DNA from: Berberis thunbergii
Lineage: Eukaryota; Streptophyta; Magnoliopsida; Ranunculales; Berberidaceae
DNA length: 64,000 bases
Assembly: GCA_003290165.1 (NCBI GenBank)
Contig: QNQO01001163.1
Location: 1 to 64,000, forward strand
Direction: 5' to 3'
Shown one piece after another: positions 1 to 12,834 of this stretch; positions within the stretch are counted from its first letter, which is position 1, and each line of letters begins with the position of its first letter. The notes beneath the pieces are model-generated. The model was not told the DNA's origin. It was given only the letters and a program-made list of their open reading frames with translations, and did no database searches. Both the position numbers and the translations under genes were made by a program.

Positions 1-301
1 CAAATACCCTGAGCCGTTATCTCATTAGCGAAGTTGTAAGCCACAATGCGAGAAAGACACAAACGAATCATGCTACATGCTTTCTGATCCATTTTACTCC
101 ACTTTTCGATAACCTCAACCAACACCTTATCTGATGATGGTTTTTCTCATCTAGTGCATCAATCTTATCCAAACTAATCAGAATATCTTTACAATCCATC
201 TACCAAGCTTTAAAATAGTTTCTGCCATTGAATCGAACAATGTCGAACCCATGGATTTTCACATAGCCATCATCACGCGATGAAGAAGATCTTTCAGCCA
301 T
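1..301 (-). pseudogene. Copia-type gag start, truncated by window edge
   Basis: The minus strand reads MAERSSSSRDDGYVKIHGFD then IVRFNGRNYFKAW before an in-frame TAG at about 198. After the stop the frame goes on as MDCKDILISLDKIDALDEK. This FNG.NYF.AW...DIL..LD pattern is typical of the N-terminal gag domain of plant Copia elements, which forms the particle that carries the element RNA. The start was chosen because it lies about 40 bases inside the primer binding site, as expected for the first codon of gag. The internal TAG makes it a broken copy. The rest of the element lies before position 1. Confidence 0.6.
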
Positions 302-341
302 TTTATTTGACCCTTCAAAGTACAAACACCAACCAACTGGC

Positions 342-353
342 GCTCTGATACCA
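342..353 (-). promoter_or_regulatory. Primer binding site (tRNA-iMet type)
   Basis: The minus strand reads TGGTATCAGAGC, the standard initiator-methionine tRNA primer site of plant Copia elements. It lies two bases inside the LTR edge and fixes the element direction as leftward. Confidence 0.75.
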
Positions 354-355
354 CT

Positions 356-1027
356 TGTAAGGGAAATACTTGATAACACAAACAATTCCTGGACCTAGGT
401 GGTGATAGTGAATGACTAATAACGTTATGCAAATAATAGCAAACAATAAGCAATATGCAAAAAATAATGATGACACTGAGATTTACGTGGTTCGACTTTG
501 CCTACTCCACGGACGATGATTCTGTAACTCTTTTATTGATATGGAAACACTTACTTGAAGACTACAATGTTATCAAGCAACGATCATTGAGATTACCCAA
601 TCTCAATCAAACAATACCACCAAAAGTTTGACGAAACTCGCAAACGAAGATCACCCGAAATCACCCGATTCCAATCCTTCTACGTGGCTATTGTTTCATG
701 CTGCACACACACCAATTCACGCCGAACACGCAGCCCATTTCACGCCGTGCTCACTGCTCTTTTTTCACACCGTGCTGCTGTGTTGTATGTGTTGTTGCTG
801 CGTTGTGTATTGTTGCTGATCGTTGTGTGTTGTTGCTGATCGTTGTATTTCTTGTTGTATGCTTGCTTTAAAGAGAGAAGTACTTTGAGTCCCACACCAA
901 TTGGGAGCCACAAAGGAATCATCCTTGTCCAACTCTAATTGGGAGCCAATCCTAACAAGGACTTTGAGTCCTTATTTATGAAGGACATTGAGTCCTTATC
1001 TAATTCTCACAAGTCTCATTGTGAGAC
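356..1027 (-). mobile_element. 5' LTR of a minus-strand Copia element
   Basis: The LTR edge is the TG at 356, next to the primer site. It contains the stretch GATTTACGTGGTTCG followed by TACTCCACGG at 481-512, common in plant Copia LTRs. It also has a TGTTG-rich block (770-860) and repeated AAGGACTTTGAGTCC-like motifs (893-995). The outer edge is uncertain: it is placed near 1027, after an inverted repeat around TCTCACAAG/CATTGTGAGA. The matching 3' LTR would be left of the window. Confidence 0.5.
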
Positions 1028-1194
1028 TCAGGATTGAGGAAAAATCACGTAAAAATGACCAAAATGAAGAGCTTTTGTCATCTGCCAAAGTGAACTTTTT
1101 TAATCAGGCTAGTAAAACTAATTTGAATCTGAAGCACGTTAGAAAATATGAAGAATAACAAAAAAATGGGGGACATAGTAGGAATAAGCAAATC

Positions 1195-1770
1195 TCCACA
1201 AGCCCAGAAACAGAACCAGGGTCAAGGGAGTCAGAACCAAAATCACTAGAAACATAATTCTACAAGTCAGATCTGTCTATTGTGGTCATGCTATATCTGT
1301 AAAAAAAGAGGGCACTACGCTCGTTGATGCCATAACCAGAATCGTCGTGATGCTTCACAAGTGAACGTGGACCAAGTAGTCCTTAGTGGCATTGATTGCG
1401 AAGGATAACTCTGTGAACGTTTCTGAAAGGTGATGGGCTGATACAGAAGCGTCCCATGTGTGCTTTGACTGGAAGTGGTTCAAGACTTACACTGAAACCA
1501 CTGATCAAGAAGTTCCTCTTGGTGATTCTCACCAACCAAGGTTCCAGGAATGGGAATGTGAAATTGAAATTCACTTCTGAAAAGAAATTCACACTTAAGG
1601 ATGTTATGCGCAATCACAAATTAGGAAGAATTTGGTGTCTGACCTTTTGTTGAACAAGGCGTGGTTTCCAACATAATATAAGTAGTGATTTAGTGTGATC
1701 ACTAAGTCTAAAGTCTTTGCAATAAATGATATGCATGTGATGAGATGTTTAAGTTGAATGTTGAAATGAA
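1195..1770 (+). pseudogene. Decayed Copia gag zinc knuckle and protease remnant
   Basis: Plus-strand frames give a CX2CX4HX4C zinc knuckle, CYICKKRGHYAR followed by a stop and CH, at about 1285-1335. A protease/pre-integrase-like stretch follows: MCFDWKWFKTYTETTDQEVP, then IRKNLVSDLLLNKAWF. Both are typical of the gag to protease region of Tnt1-like Copia polyproteins. The reading frame changes several times and has stops (after CYICKKRGHYAR and near 1590), so it is dead. It points the opposite way from the LTR at 356-1027 and is therefore a different insertion. Confidence 0.6.
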
Positions 1771-1814
1771 TATGAAGTATAATTTTACTATATTTTGTTT
1801 TCATCTTCTATTAA

Positions 1815-3700
1815 TGATAATTCGGACTAGAAAATAAATGAATATTGCAAATGAATATAAACGAAGTGCAAATAAATGGAAATATAAAATAAACGATAAA
1901 CAAGAACTAATAATGAAATAACTTTTATTCATCAACCCACTAACAATGGTAGCTATGTCTTATTTATAGCTAGCGTAACTTCTAAAACAATCCCTAAACC
2001 TAATTGGAAACAAATATTAGAATCCTAATGAAATCCCTATTACAAGAATAATAGAATGCCTAATATTGCTTAATATTTCTAATAATAATAAATATATTAA
2101 TTCTATCAACTTCCTCAGATTGAAGAAGCTCGTCCTCAGAGCTTAAACCAAGAAGTCCACAGAAGACAAGCAACTGCTGAGTAGACACAAAGGCGATATG
2201 GCACAAGCAAAAGGCGACCTCAAAACTTTCCTTTGTAAGTGCTTGGCAGCTAATCAACAATACACTTAAAAAAATGTCTGTAACGAACCGTTGCACAAGA
2301 AAGCCCACTTCATGAATTGAATATTGTGTGCAAACTTGGTCGCCAAAATTTTCCATAAAATTGACCCAAATTGGATCATCAACACTATTTTGTGGTAGTA
2401 TAAGAACCATCTTGTGTGGGCGAATAACGGTGGCATCATAACAGAAAAAGAAAATCCTCATGGTGGCACATATCCATCAAGCCAGCTACAAGTAATCCTG
2501 ATTCTGAACATGTGGTGGTACTAACAGAGTGGTGTGTGTAAATAGTTTGAGAGGTCAAGGGCTTAAGTGAAAATTTGGCCTGGGGACTGATGCGAAAACA
2601 AATGCAAATGCAAATATAGGTGATCGACGGGGAGGAGAGAGAGGATTTCAATGGAGGACAAGAGGGAAAAGTATGTATGGGACTAGATGTGGATGACGGG
2701 GTTGTCGAATGATCAAGATAGTGGGAATTGGGGTCTCTCGATCGGTGTAGGGTGGAGGCCTTTATGAAGCGGTCGACAAAGGCAGAGGCAGAGTGGTGTC
2801 AGAGAGATTCGATCGATCTGGTAAAAGGACGGTGGAAGTTGATTGACCTATTAGATGGGGGTTTTGGTGGGGACGAGCGAGTTGTTCAATGATGGTGGCA
2901 AAACCCAATCATGTACCTTGAGGGAAGGACAATTGACTGTAACAGACTGTAGTTGGTCGATTGGAAGATGTATGTGGCCCTGCATGTTGCCGTCAACAGT
3001 TAGTATTCTAAAAAATTGCTAGGCGGTAGGGCAGGTAGCGAGCAGGGACTAGCGCTTAGAGAATTAGGTGGCGTCTAAGCGGTTATTTATTTATTATAAT
3101 TTATAAAAGTTAAGATTAATACATATAAATTACTTTCAAAAAATTTCAAAAATCCGCCCAGGCGGCTGCCTATAGAACACAGTCAACAATGGTGGCCTCT
3201 GACGATGTCGCTGCTTGGGTATGGGCACATATCTTCTCTATCGTTTGTCGGAGATCTATGTCTCCCCTGTATTCTGCAAACACTTCCCTCATTGTTGCCC
3301 TAATTCTGTGAACAATTCCTTCATTACGACTATGTGAGGCTGCGGAAGAAGGTCGGGGTGGCTGTGGCTTGAGTTGCTAGTGAGTTTCTTCAGTTCTTCT
3401 CTTTTTTATTCAAATAAAACGAAATAGAATTGTTTGGCTCTGACACCAAATGCTAGATTCAGACTAGAAAATAAACGAAACTGCAATGAAAATAAACGAA
3501 TTGCAATTAATGGAAATAATGAAATAAATGATAAACCAAATAAACTAATAACGAAATCACTTTTATTCAATCAACTCACTAAACAATGGGTAGCATATGC
3601 CTTTTTAAAGCTAACCTAATGTCATGCCGCAATTTTTTGAGAAATGAAATCCTTATATCCATATAGGACTAAGATTATCCGTTTCCCCCAACTTCGATAC
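1815..3700 (-). mobile_element. Small LTR retroelement remnant (TRIM/LARD-like)
   Basis: Two direct repeats share a long AT-rich stretch starting GACTAGAAAATAAA: 1819-1990 and 3458-3625. On the minus strand the right copy ends in TAGCA and is followed by TTTGGTGTCAGAGCC (3436-3450), a variant tRNA-Met primer site. The left copy starts TGATAGAATT at 2108 after a purine-rich GAGGAAG. The roughly 1.3 kb between them holds no gag or pol motif, only a 133-codon minus ORF (2060-2461) I do not recognise. I read it as a non-autonomous LTR element. The right outer edge is approximate and no clear target duplication was found. Confidence 0.5.
3012..3172. repeat. GGCGG-edged short repeat (MITE-like)
   Basis: An AT-rich core is bounded by GCTAGGCGGTAGGGCAGG on the left and CCGCCCAGGCGGCTGCC on the right. 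GCCTAGGCGG-type ends mark a common plant short repeat. Ends and target duplication are not resolved. Confidence 0.3.
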
Positions 3701-4065
3701 GTGAAAATTTAACAACTGAAACATTTATAAAAAAAAAAATTTGAAGTATATGAAAATTCTCACCAAAACATTCTCGCCAAAGATTGAAGTATACAAAAAT
3801 TGAAGTATAGAAACTCTTTGATGATGTTCACCCCACAACTAAATCTCCAACAACGCCACCAAAAAACTCTCTAACTTAACTACGTTCCAATAAGAACATA
3901 CTTAAGAAGCATAAACTTTACTTGGGTCAGGAAGGTAGCTGGTATGAGTATTCTCTATCACTATTAAATAAAATAAGTTACATAAATACATACATAAATA
4001 AACCACGAATCAAGACATGTAGTTCTTCAATGAGGCAAACATATCCCTCTAATAAGTTTTGTCAT
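3701..4065. other. Unassigned flank left of CACTA element A
   Basis: AT-rich sequence with no reading frame I recognise. It ends in CAT (4063-4065), the left copy of the element A target duplication. Confidence 0.5.
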
Positions 4066-4500
4066 CACTACACCAAAACCCCATTTAGCCACGCCGAGCT
4101 TGCCACGGTTCTAAACCGTTGGTATATTTTCCACGGCAAAACCGTAGCTATATTTACCAACGGCTTTAAAACCGTGGGTAAAAAAATCTGGCCACGGCTT
4201 AAAACCGTTGGTATATTTGGCACGGCTAAAAACCGTGGCTAAAAGTAGCAACGGCTTCAAACCGTGGCTAAAAGTAGCAACGGCTTCAAACCGTGGCTAA
4301 AAGTAGCAACGGCTTCAAACCGTGGGCATTAGTAGCAACGGTTTAAAACCGTTGCAACAAAATACTTTAGCAACGGTTCTAAACCGTGGCTATGGCTAGC
4401 AACGGCTCAAAACCGTTGCAAAAAAAATTTTAGCAACGGTTCTAAACCGTGGCTAGCTATAGCAACGGCTCAGAATCGTGGCTACATGAAAAGCTGAAAA
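4066..4500 (+). repeat. Left subterminal repeat array of A
   Basis: Closely spaced copies of a CCACGG...AAACCG unit occur in both orientations, for example AGCAACGGTTTAAAACCGTTG. In CACTA elements such subterminal repeats bind the TNPA-type protein. Confidence 0.85.
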
Positions 4501-4539
4501 AAAAATTGGGCGGGGTATTTTGGCGCTCGACCTTCCCTC

Positions 4540-4760
4540 CACTCGACATCGTCTCCTTCGCTGCTCCTCCCTCGACTCGACTTCCCTCCTCCTTCTCCTT
4601 CCCTGCTCCCTCTCTCGACTTCCCTCCTCCCCTCCTTCCCTGCTCTTCCCTCGACTTCCCTCCTCCTTCCTCGACTTCCCTCCTCCCCTGGTCTTCCCTC
4701 CACTCGGCGTCTTCAAAATCGATCAGGCCCTCTCTCGTACAGGTACTCTCTCTCTCTCTC
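4540..4760 (+). promoter_or_regulatory. Pyrimidine-rich left arm of A with splice donor
   Basis: A CT-rich low-complexity stretch of CTCCCTCGACTCGACTTCC units is followed by TCTCTCGTACAG|GTACTC, with the donor after 4742. Element B has the same arrangement with a donor after 41015. Conservation of the donor, and its place before all transposon and host exons, suggests a 5' untranslated exon. Promoter activity is inferred. The ORFs across this tract are low-complexity artefacts. Confidence 0.5.
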
Positions 4761-7236
4761 TTGTATTTTTTATGAAATTAGGGTTTGTAGAGTTTTTTTT
4801 ATTTATGTCTAAAAAATTCCGAACAAATTGCAAGTCTTTGAGCATTGTTGACTGTTGATTGCAGAAGATGTTTTCATTTTGGGAAAAAATAACTAGGTAT
4901 ACAATTGGATTGGGGAAGATGAAGTTTAAAACAAACTTTCAGTATTCCAAGTTTTTATATATTTGACTTTTTTCTTGATGTTGTTCGTTTCATATTTTTG
5001 TATTTAATTTTTAATTTGAGACATGTATTATCCTTGAATTTTTTTTTTATTGAATAGAGAAGTAATCCTATGTCCATATGGAGAAATATTCAATTGGTTG
5101 ACTTAAATGGTTGAAGTTGAAGAAAGAAATAAAACATGAATATGAGCCTTATGCCAAGTATGTAGAATATGTAGAAGTTGAGTATCTTCTGATGCTTCTC
5201 TTGCTGGTTGTAATTAGACAACATTTCTTTACACTAATAAGTTCCAAATTTCAACAATTGCATCTATCTAACCCGGTTTTGAGTTGATGCATGAGTTTTA
5301 CTTATTGCTATGTTTAAAGGTACAAAACAAAGCCATCAAGCTGACTTTTGTTGGTCAGAGTACCAAGTTGAATGGATTAGGAACTGAACTATTAGGTTTT
5401 TCCTAGAAATGATGTCATGTTTAGGTACAAGGAATTTGATTTTGCTGGTATCCATTATTATCCATAAACGTCTTTTTTTTTAAATTTTCATCAAAGCAAG
5501 TGTCTAGATGAAGTTGACTGTGCACCTCAATGTCTCTCTAGAGAAAACAAATTATACTCCAAAAATTCAAACATTAACTACTTTTTAACTTCAGTTTACC
5601 AAACTGATCATGTTTCAAATTAATACCTAATGTTCGAATTTCATTGTCCCTAATCTATCCTAAAGCTAAACTATTAATCTCAAACTTATCTATCAACTAA
5701 CTTTGGTTATGTAAGCTTCTAGAAAGGATGGATTGGAGCTATGCTATATTTGACGCGAGCATGTAACATAGTATCCAGACATTTGGGTTTTTAGGGACTA
5801 AATAGACCATATATATCACGGTCATTGGATGTTTAAATCTCACAGCTTGATCAGAGAAGTTGTACGATCCCTTGTAAAATATGCTTTTACATTAATCCAA
5901 CTTGTGTCATTATATCATACATAGGCCATGTAAAAAGTTTCAAAATTACTTAATAAAGAATTGGATTATCTTACACTACACCCTCATTACTTTGAAAACC
6001 AATAATGGGGTAAGGGGGACTTAAAGCCTGAACCCTTAATTTATCTCAAAAAAAAAAAAAAAAAAAAACCTTAACCCTTCAAAAGTGAAACTAATTTTTT
6101 TTTTTTTTTTTTGAAATGTCAGTTGAGTATCTTCTGATGCTTCTCTTGCTGGTTGTGTAGAACACATAGTGTTTTTGGTGGAAACCCAAGTTGGGCTTTG
6201 TTGGTGTGGAGATTGAATTGAAAGAGTGGGATGTATAGACAGTGCAAATTGCCAATTTTTTTTTTTTTTTTAATTTTCTTCAAGAATTTCTCTAGCTTCT
6301 TTCAAGAACCATGCAATAGGTTATGCTTCTTACTTTCCTTTGGTTCCAAAGGAAAACTGAAGAATGTAAAGAAAATGAAACTAGTTTTGATAGAAGTAAG
6401 AGAAGAAGAAAAAGATATGTTTTTGAAGATAGAATATATCTGATGTGTGTTTGTTTTGTAAAAATTATGGGGTTTTGTTACCACTCCTTGTTTTTCACAA
6501 AAAAAATGGAGTGGATTTTAAGGTGAGAGAGTAAGGCCATGGTTGGAGCTAAGTTGTCCTATTTTTTGAATTAATATTTTCTGTATTTTGGACAAGAAAC
6601 AAAAACTTGTTGATGATCTGATATTTGTGATGGACAAGAGGCTCAAGGAGAAGCTTGGTGGTGATTAAATTTCAAGTATGGATGTGGGGTGACATATGAC
6701 ATTCAATGAGTGGTTGATTGGAGATAGAGAGGGTAAGTAAGAGTGCATGAGAGAGTGGAGGAAATATGGAGCAAAGCATCAATCACCCTCTTTAGTATTA
6801 GTTGTATGTCATGAACTCATGGGGTTGTTATCTTTGCTTATGGGGAACTTGATTGGAACTCCTCTCCTGTGACAAGTACTGATTTCAACTTTCTCCATAC
6901 CTCCGGAAAAAACATGAAAATAAAGGCTCGAATTTATTGTGATGGAATTGAACCGGATAATCGAAAAAGAAGGAAAAAAATTTATGATTTGTTTACTGAA
7001 TGTGGATTGTGTTGTAGTGCTTGTGTTGTAGTGCTTGATTGCTTGATCGCATAATTGTTCTGGAGGGTTCAAATACATGACTAGTAATATCATCCACCAA
7101 AAGTTACAAGGAAGCTTTAATGGATAATTTTAACTTGTAATGTGCATTTTAAAACAAAATGTTTATATGTATGTTGGTCCACAAATTCTGTTTTGTTGAT
7201 GCTAATGATAATGTTGCTTTATTGTCTATCTTCCAG
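4761..7236 (+). other. Left internal region of A, non-coding
   Basis: AT-rich DNA with several homopolymers (A-run at 6050-6068, T-run at 6097-6112). The first few hundred bases are shared with element B (41016-41270). No recognisable exon. It may be intron of a chimeric transcript. Confidence 0.5.
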
Positions 7237-7320
7237 CTACAGCAGGAACAAACAAGGCTGCCAGCAGTGGCAATACTTTGAACACGAGGAAGCTTGATAA
7301 AGAAACAAAAGTTCTTGCTC
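7237..7320 (+). pseudogene. MBF1: Captured exon of Multiprotein Bridging Factor 1
   Basis: The exon follows TTCCAG and ends at a GTGAGT donor. It translates as AGTNKAASSGNTLNTRKLD then KETKVLA. This matches the conserved segment just before the helix-turn-helix domain of plant MBF1a/b, a transcriptional coactivator linking DNA-binding factors to TBP. Only this exon is present. The helix-turn-helix exons are absent, so no functional protein is expected. It is in the same direction as element A and lies upstream of the transposase, unlike the other fragments in A. Confidence 0.8.
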
Positions 7321-8920
7321 GTGAGTACTCAACTCTTTGGATTTTGTGGTTTCTTACAGTTTAATTGTATCATCATTAGATTGCCTCTAGCTTCGACCAA
7401 GCTATAACGAAATGCAAGATGCCATTCCCTATTTTCTCACAAATTTATTTTGTTTTTGGTCATCAGTGTAGTAATCATAATTTACTGGGTTATGAACGAG
7501 TTTCCATAGATATAATCAAAAGAATGAATATAAATAAATAAATAATAAATAAAAGATGACTAGTACAAGAATGAAATTAAACAACATCGTGATTCATTCC
7601 CAAAGCCTAACCACAGCTGGTCTCAACATTTAATTAGGACAACCATAGGAGGTTCCATCGTTAAGATTACAATTTGCTTCTTTTAGCTTCTTTGGACACA
7701 TTTTCTCATTGGCAACAAACCAACCTAAGTTATAGAGTTGATTTTGGTGATTTAGCTATTGAGAACTTAAAATGTTGCGTGAGCTTGTTTTTAATGAGAT
7801 CAGTTACTTGTGAATGTGTTAGGCTTCAGCCTCCTATCAAGTTGTTATGACTGTCCCTACCCTTATACTCAAGTCAACCACTCATCTCTTTGTTCTTCAT
7901 TTCATTCTCTTTTCTTTTTGGTCATTCAAAGGCATGATTTATGGTTTGACAACCTTATTATTCTTGATTTGGTTCTTTACATTGCATTCTTTTCTTCTTT
8001 TATTGCTATAATATAAAGTAATGATATTAAGTATGATCTAAAGCTACTTAACTGACAAAGTTGATTATGTTGTACTAGCTCTTCTGATCCTCATATCAAC
8101 TCTTACTTATTCATCAAATCATTTATAGAAAAGAAAACACTGATCCCCATGCTCAACAGATTGCCATTGCTTACCATGCATTATTTACCTTTAGTAGGGA
8201 ACTTCCCACCTATCTGGGTTGTGGAGATAGTTTTCATTTCTCATCATGAAAAGTTGTGCAAAAACAGATAATACAACATTTAAACCCCAGTCTATATTGA
8301 TTTGATTAACTTAAGAGTTCCTTGGATGCATTTAGAGTGTTGTGAGAAGAACAAAGTAGAAAATTTATATATCAGAGGTCAAACCAAAACATCCTTATTA
8401 CGTTGATGAGCTACAAGAGCTCTCATGTTCAGCACTGGTTACATGTTACTGATCATAAAACCACATGATTTTAGTCTAATGATGTTTGAGAGCAATGGCT
8501 TGCATGGCCAACATGACTGCACCGTTGGCTCTCCATATATAAGATGAACAGACATCTGGATCAGATTATAGTCTTTTCTGCTCCAATCCATTATCTAAGA
8601 TCAGTTGTAGTTTTGTACTTTGTTAGTTTGTCGTTATATATTTTTATTTTGTTTTTTCTAAGATCAGCAATAAGCATGATTGTGGTATTTTAGAAACAAT
8701 TAGTTTGGATAGGAGATCCAATGTAACTCAAGTAATTGAGTTGGATTGGGAATGTAGAAAGAAGGTCAATGAAACATTGTATAGGGTACCATAACAAATA
8801 CAACAGCACAACTAGATGAATTGAAGTTCATTAGATTGGTCAATGATTTTCAAGCAATTTAGCAATTTAGATTCCTTTGGTCAATGACTAAAGTTAATCT
8901 TTTAATTTTTTTTTTGTGTA
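7321..8920 (+). other. Intergenic or intronic DNA in element A before TNP2
   Basis: AT-rich, no exon recognised. It ends in a polypyrimidine tract and TGTGTAG acceptor just before the TNP2 start codon. Confidence 0.5.
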
Positions 8921-8923
8921 GAA

Positions 8924-11900
8924 ATGTCAACAATTCCTTTAGACAAGTCATGGATGAACAAACGGGGAAGTGCAATGTATATAAACGGCGTTAGACAATT
9001 CCAACAGTTTGTTGAGGATAATGCAAATGGAGAGAGTCTTTTTCCTTGCCCATGTGTTCAATGTAGGAACTCGAGGGGAAACATTAGTGTTGACGACATA
9101 GGTGTTCATTTGTTAAGCCATGGCATTGATACCAATTATGTCACGTGGATACATCATGGAGAGAATATAAACAAGCATGTGAATGGTGTACCTATGACAG
9201 AAGTGGTTGAACCTGATGATGTATGTGAATATCCTAGGATGAGCGAGCTAGTTGATGATGTATTCCTCAACATGCAAACTGTGGAGGCTGATGATGGGAT
9301 AAATGACTTGAATGACACCGTCAAGAATGTTTTGGCGGTAATTCAGAAGGTGGTCCGGAACTTTCTCGTGAACCTGAGACAGTTATGAACAAGAAATATC
9401 AAAAGTATAAGGAAAAAGCGACTGTGCCTTTGTACAAAGGGTGTCCTAAGGATAAGACCATGTTGTCCACCATTATTGAATTGCAGAATTTCAAGACTCG
9501 TTTTAGTTGGAGTGGTAATAGTGTGACGATGTTGTTAAAATGGCTAAAAACCTTATTGCCGGATGATTGTAATTTGCCAGATAACTACCCAAACATGAAA
9601 ACCACAATTAAATATATGGGGATGGAATGTAAGACAATACATGCATGTGCCAATGGATGCATACTCTATTGGAAAGAATATGAGGGTCTGGTTGGTTGTC
9701 CAAAATGTGGGGAGCGTAGGTATAAGGTTTGTGTGGATGTCGATGACAACGACTCCGGCAAGGTATACAGGAAAGAAGTTAAAAAGGTTGTAAAGTATTT
9801 TCCATTGATTCCAAGGTTGAAAAGATTTTTTAGCATACCGTGGATTGGTGAGGCAATGACTTGGCACAAGGATGCTTGTTCAGATGGGAATTTGATGAGA
9901 CATCCATGTGATTCAGCACAATGGACTTTAACAAATATGAGATGGCCAGAGTTTGCCTCTGATAGTAGGAATTTGAGACTTGCAATATCGACTGATGGTT
10001 TTAACCCACGTGGAAATCTAAGTAATGCTTATAGTTGTTGGCCAGTAATAATAGCACCTTTGAATCTTCCACCTTCTTTATGCATGAAAAAGGAGTTTTG
10101 TTTGTTAACCTTGTTAATATCAGGGCCAAAAGCACCCGAAAAGAATATTGATGTTTACCTGGAGCCATTAGTAGAAGAGTTGAAGGAATTGTGGGCAGAT
10201 GGTGTTTCAACTTGGGATGTGTGTACTAAAAGAAATTTCCGGTTGAAAGCAATGTTGTTTTGGGGTATCCATGACTTTCCTGCTTATGGGACTCTAGCTG
10301 GTTGTAATGTTCATGGTTATAATGCATGCCCTATTTGTGTTGATGATGTAGAATCTGAACGTCTTTCAAACAGTCGGAAGATATGCTATAGAGGCCATCA
10401 ACGTTTTTTACTTATAAAACACAAGTTTAGAGATGACAAGAGATTCAACAAAGATGTTGAACATCGTCATGCTCCACGACGGTTATCTAGCGAAGAAGTT
10501 GAACGAAGGATAGTGGAAATTTTGGAAGGTAGTTCTACACAAGGTAGGGTTAGTGGGCAAAAGCGCAAAAATATGGTTGATAATGATAACGTCAATGATG
10601 AACCAACCAATAACATTGCGCCACCGTGGTCTAGAAGGTCCATTTTATTTGATTTGCCGTACTGGAAGTTTGTTGAGCTACGACATAATATTGATGTGAT
10701 GCATACTGAAAAGAATGTCATTGAACACTTATTGAACATATTGTTGAATGTCTCTAAGAAAACAAAGGATGGTGAGAATGCTCGAAAAGATATGGAAGAC
10801 ATGGGAACTCATAAGAGATATTGGTTGAGCCATGACAATGAAACGGGAAAAACTTCAATGCCAAAAGCATCATTTGCTTTGACCAAGAAAGAAAAAAAAT
10901 ATTTATGAATACACTAAAAGAGTTGAAATTGCCGAGTGGATTTTCATCCAAGTTGAGTAATTGCGTTCTTGGCAATCCCCTGGAGCTAAGAGGACTGAAG
11001 TCACATGAATACCATGTCATTATGCAACATTTACTTACAGTTTTGCTTAGACATGTTTTTCGTGACAAGAAGGATAAAGATTTAAGAATTGCTATTCAAA
11101 GAATTAGCTTATTCTTTAATATCTTATGTGCTCAAGTGATCAACAAAACAAATCTTCAGTTGGCACACAAAGGTGTGATTGAGGCAATGTGTGTTCTTGA
11201 AAAGGAGCTTCCGCCTTCATTTTTTGTTATAAGTGTGCATTGCATGGCTAATCTAACCGAGGAAGCGATGCTTGGTGGTCCAGTTCGATTTCGATGGATG
11301 TATCCCTTTGAGCGGTAAATAAATTTTCTAATTTTAGTGCACGTCATCACGTTATCTTATTATATTATACACTAATTTATCATTTTATTTATGATTGATA
11401 GGTTAATGAAACGATACAAAGACTATGCTAAAAATTTCAGATACATAGAAGGATCAATAACAGAATCATACCTTGTAGATGAATCTGTTACATACTGCAT
11501 GGAGTATATGAGAAAGCCACGGTTTGGAACTCACAAACACAGTCAAGAGGAGTGGCTTGATGTAGATGATGAGTATGCCGATGAAAAGCCATTGGATAAA
11601 GGAAAAAACTATATGCTAAATAATGTACAATTTAAACAAGCTCGAAGATGGGCTTTCAATGCACTTGCTGATTCGAGTGATTGGGAAGAGTAAGATATAT
11701 AATATTTTAGTCTTTTTTTATAACTAGAAATATAGAATTATGATAATATGGTAACTTGTGCAGAAAATACAATGAATATTGCATGGAGTTGGCTACACAA
11801 AGTAAAAAAAAGGGTCAAGGAAAATGTTGAGAAAGCTACAGATTTTATTCCTTGGTTGTGTGATGAGGTATATTATAATGTGTATTTATTCATATATATA

Positions 11901-12554
11901 TATACATATATAAATTTTTTTTTATTTTCAGATTTCAGTTCTAAAATGATTTGTTTTACAATGTAGTTGGAGAAGGCTGGGAAAACAAATACCACACTTT
12001 GGAGGTTAGCCAATGGTCCACAATTTTTGGCAACCCGATATCCAAAATATTGTGTAAATGGTTTCACATTTGTGACAAGTTCTTTGGATGAATGTTTGGT
12101 GACACAAGATAGTGGTGTCTCCATGGATGCCATTGCTCATTTTGTTGCTAGTAAGAAAGATAAGAGGCCAAAGGACCAACTAGTCAAATGGTATGGAGTT
12201 GTTAGAGACATATTGGTGCTAGATTACATAGATTTCAAAGAAACTGTCTTCTATTGTGATTGGGTCAAAGTGGAAGATAAGAAAAATGCATATAAGGTGG
12301 ACCCAATTTGGAACCATGAGATGGTAAACTTGTCGAAGCTAAAAGACAAAAGAAAGGTGGAAGATAATCCATTCATTTTAGCTCAAGAAGCAAGTGGAGT
12401 ATTTTATTCGAAAGATCAATCAAATGACGGGTGGCATGTAGTTCTACATACTCAAAGAGGCTTGAACACTAATGTCGATAAAAAGGAAATTCCCACTGTG
12501 TATCAAAGCATCTTGAAAGACAACCCCAACCTGAAGAGCTTACTGGAATTTTAA
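8924..12554 (+). pseudogene. TNP2-type CACTA transposase, frameshifted
   Basis: This would be the DNA-cutting transposase of element A. The start is the ATG just after a TGTGTAG acceptor. Domains in order: transposase-associated domain (MSTIPLDKSWMNKRGSAMYI; LFPCPCVQCRNSRG); Transposase_21/TNP2 core (STDGFNPRGNLSNAYSCWPV; LFWGIHDFPAYGTLAGCN; LRHNIDVMHTEKNVIEHLLN); DUF4218 (GLKSHEYHVIMQHLLTVLLR; GPVRFRWMYPFER); DUF4216-like C-terminus (from 11967). Inferred exons are 8924-11314, 11402-11689, 11764-11867 and 11967-12554, all with GT/AG borders. Three frame changes break it, near 9333 (T run), 10895 (A run) and 11808 (A run). All three lie in homopolymers, so assembly error cannot be excluded. 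Apart from these, no nonsense codon was noticed in the exons. Confidence 0.85.
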
Positions 12555-12834
12555 TTGACTATGCTACAATATTTTTTGATGCATTTCTAATGCTATTTTA
12601 GTCATCCTCTTTGGTTGAGACCAAATATTTTGTCTTTGTTTCATATTTAGACTTTTGAGTTGGGAAAGGGAAGCTTTGTAGCTATGTATTCAGATTGGCT
12701 TTTCCAATGCTTTATAAAAATCTATTTGTGGTGATATGTTGTGGAAGGAAATTATCTATAAATGTGGTGTATATAGTTGATTCTTATTTCTTTTTGTTTG
12801 ATAATGGTTAATATCTATAATGTCATTGACAGAG
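12555..12834 (+). other. Spacer between the two transposon genes of A
   Basis: AT-rich. The last roughly 100 bases (GTGATATGTTGTGGAA onward) are shared with element B at 45762-45871, so they are likely the 5' part of the second gene. Confidence 0.6.

Noticed and set aside
2060..2461. 133-codon minus ORF as a gene
   Set aside because: Lies inside an LTR-bounded remnant, with no recognised domain.
4066..4500. Regularly spaced repeats suggesting a CRISPR-like array
   Set aside because: Units are palindromic, diverged, of irregular spacing and in both orientations, and sit at transposon ends in a plant genome.
4449..4858. Long ORFs on both strands in the pyrimidine-rich arm of A
   Set aside because: Ser/Pro/Leu and Arg/Glu low-complexity translations of CT-rich repeats, open in several frames at once and not conserved in frame with B.
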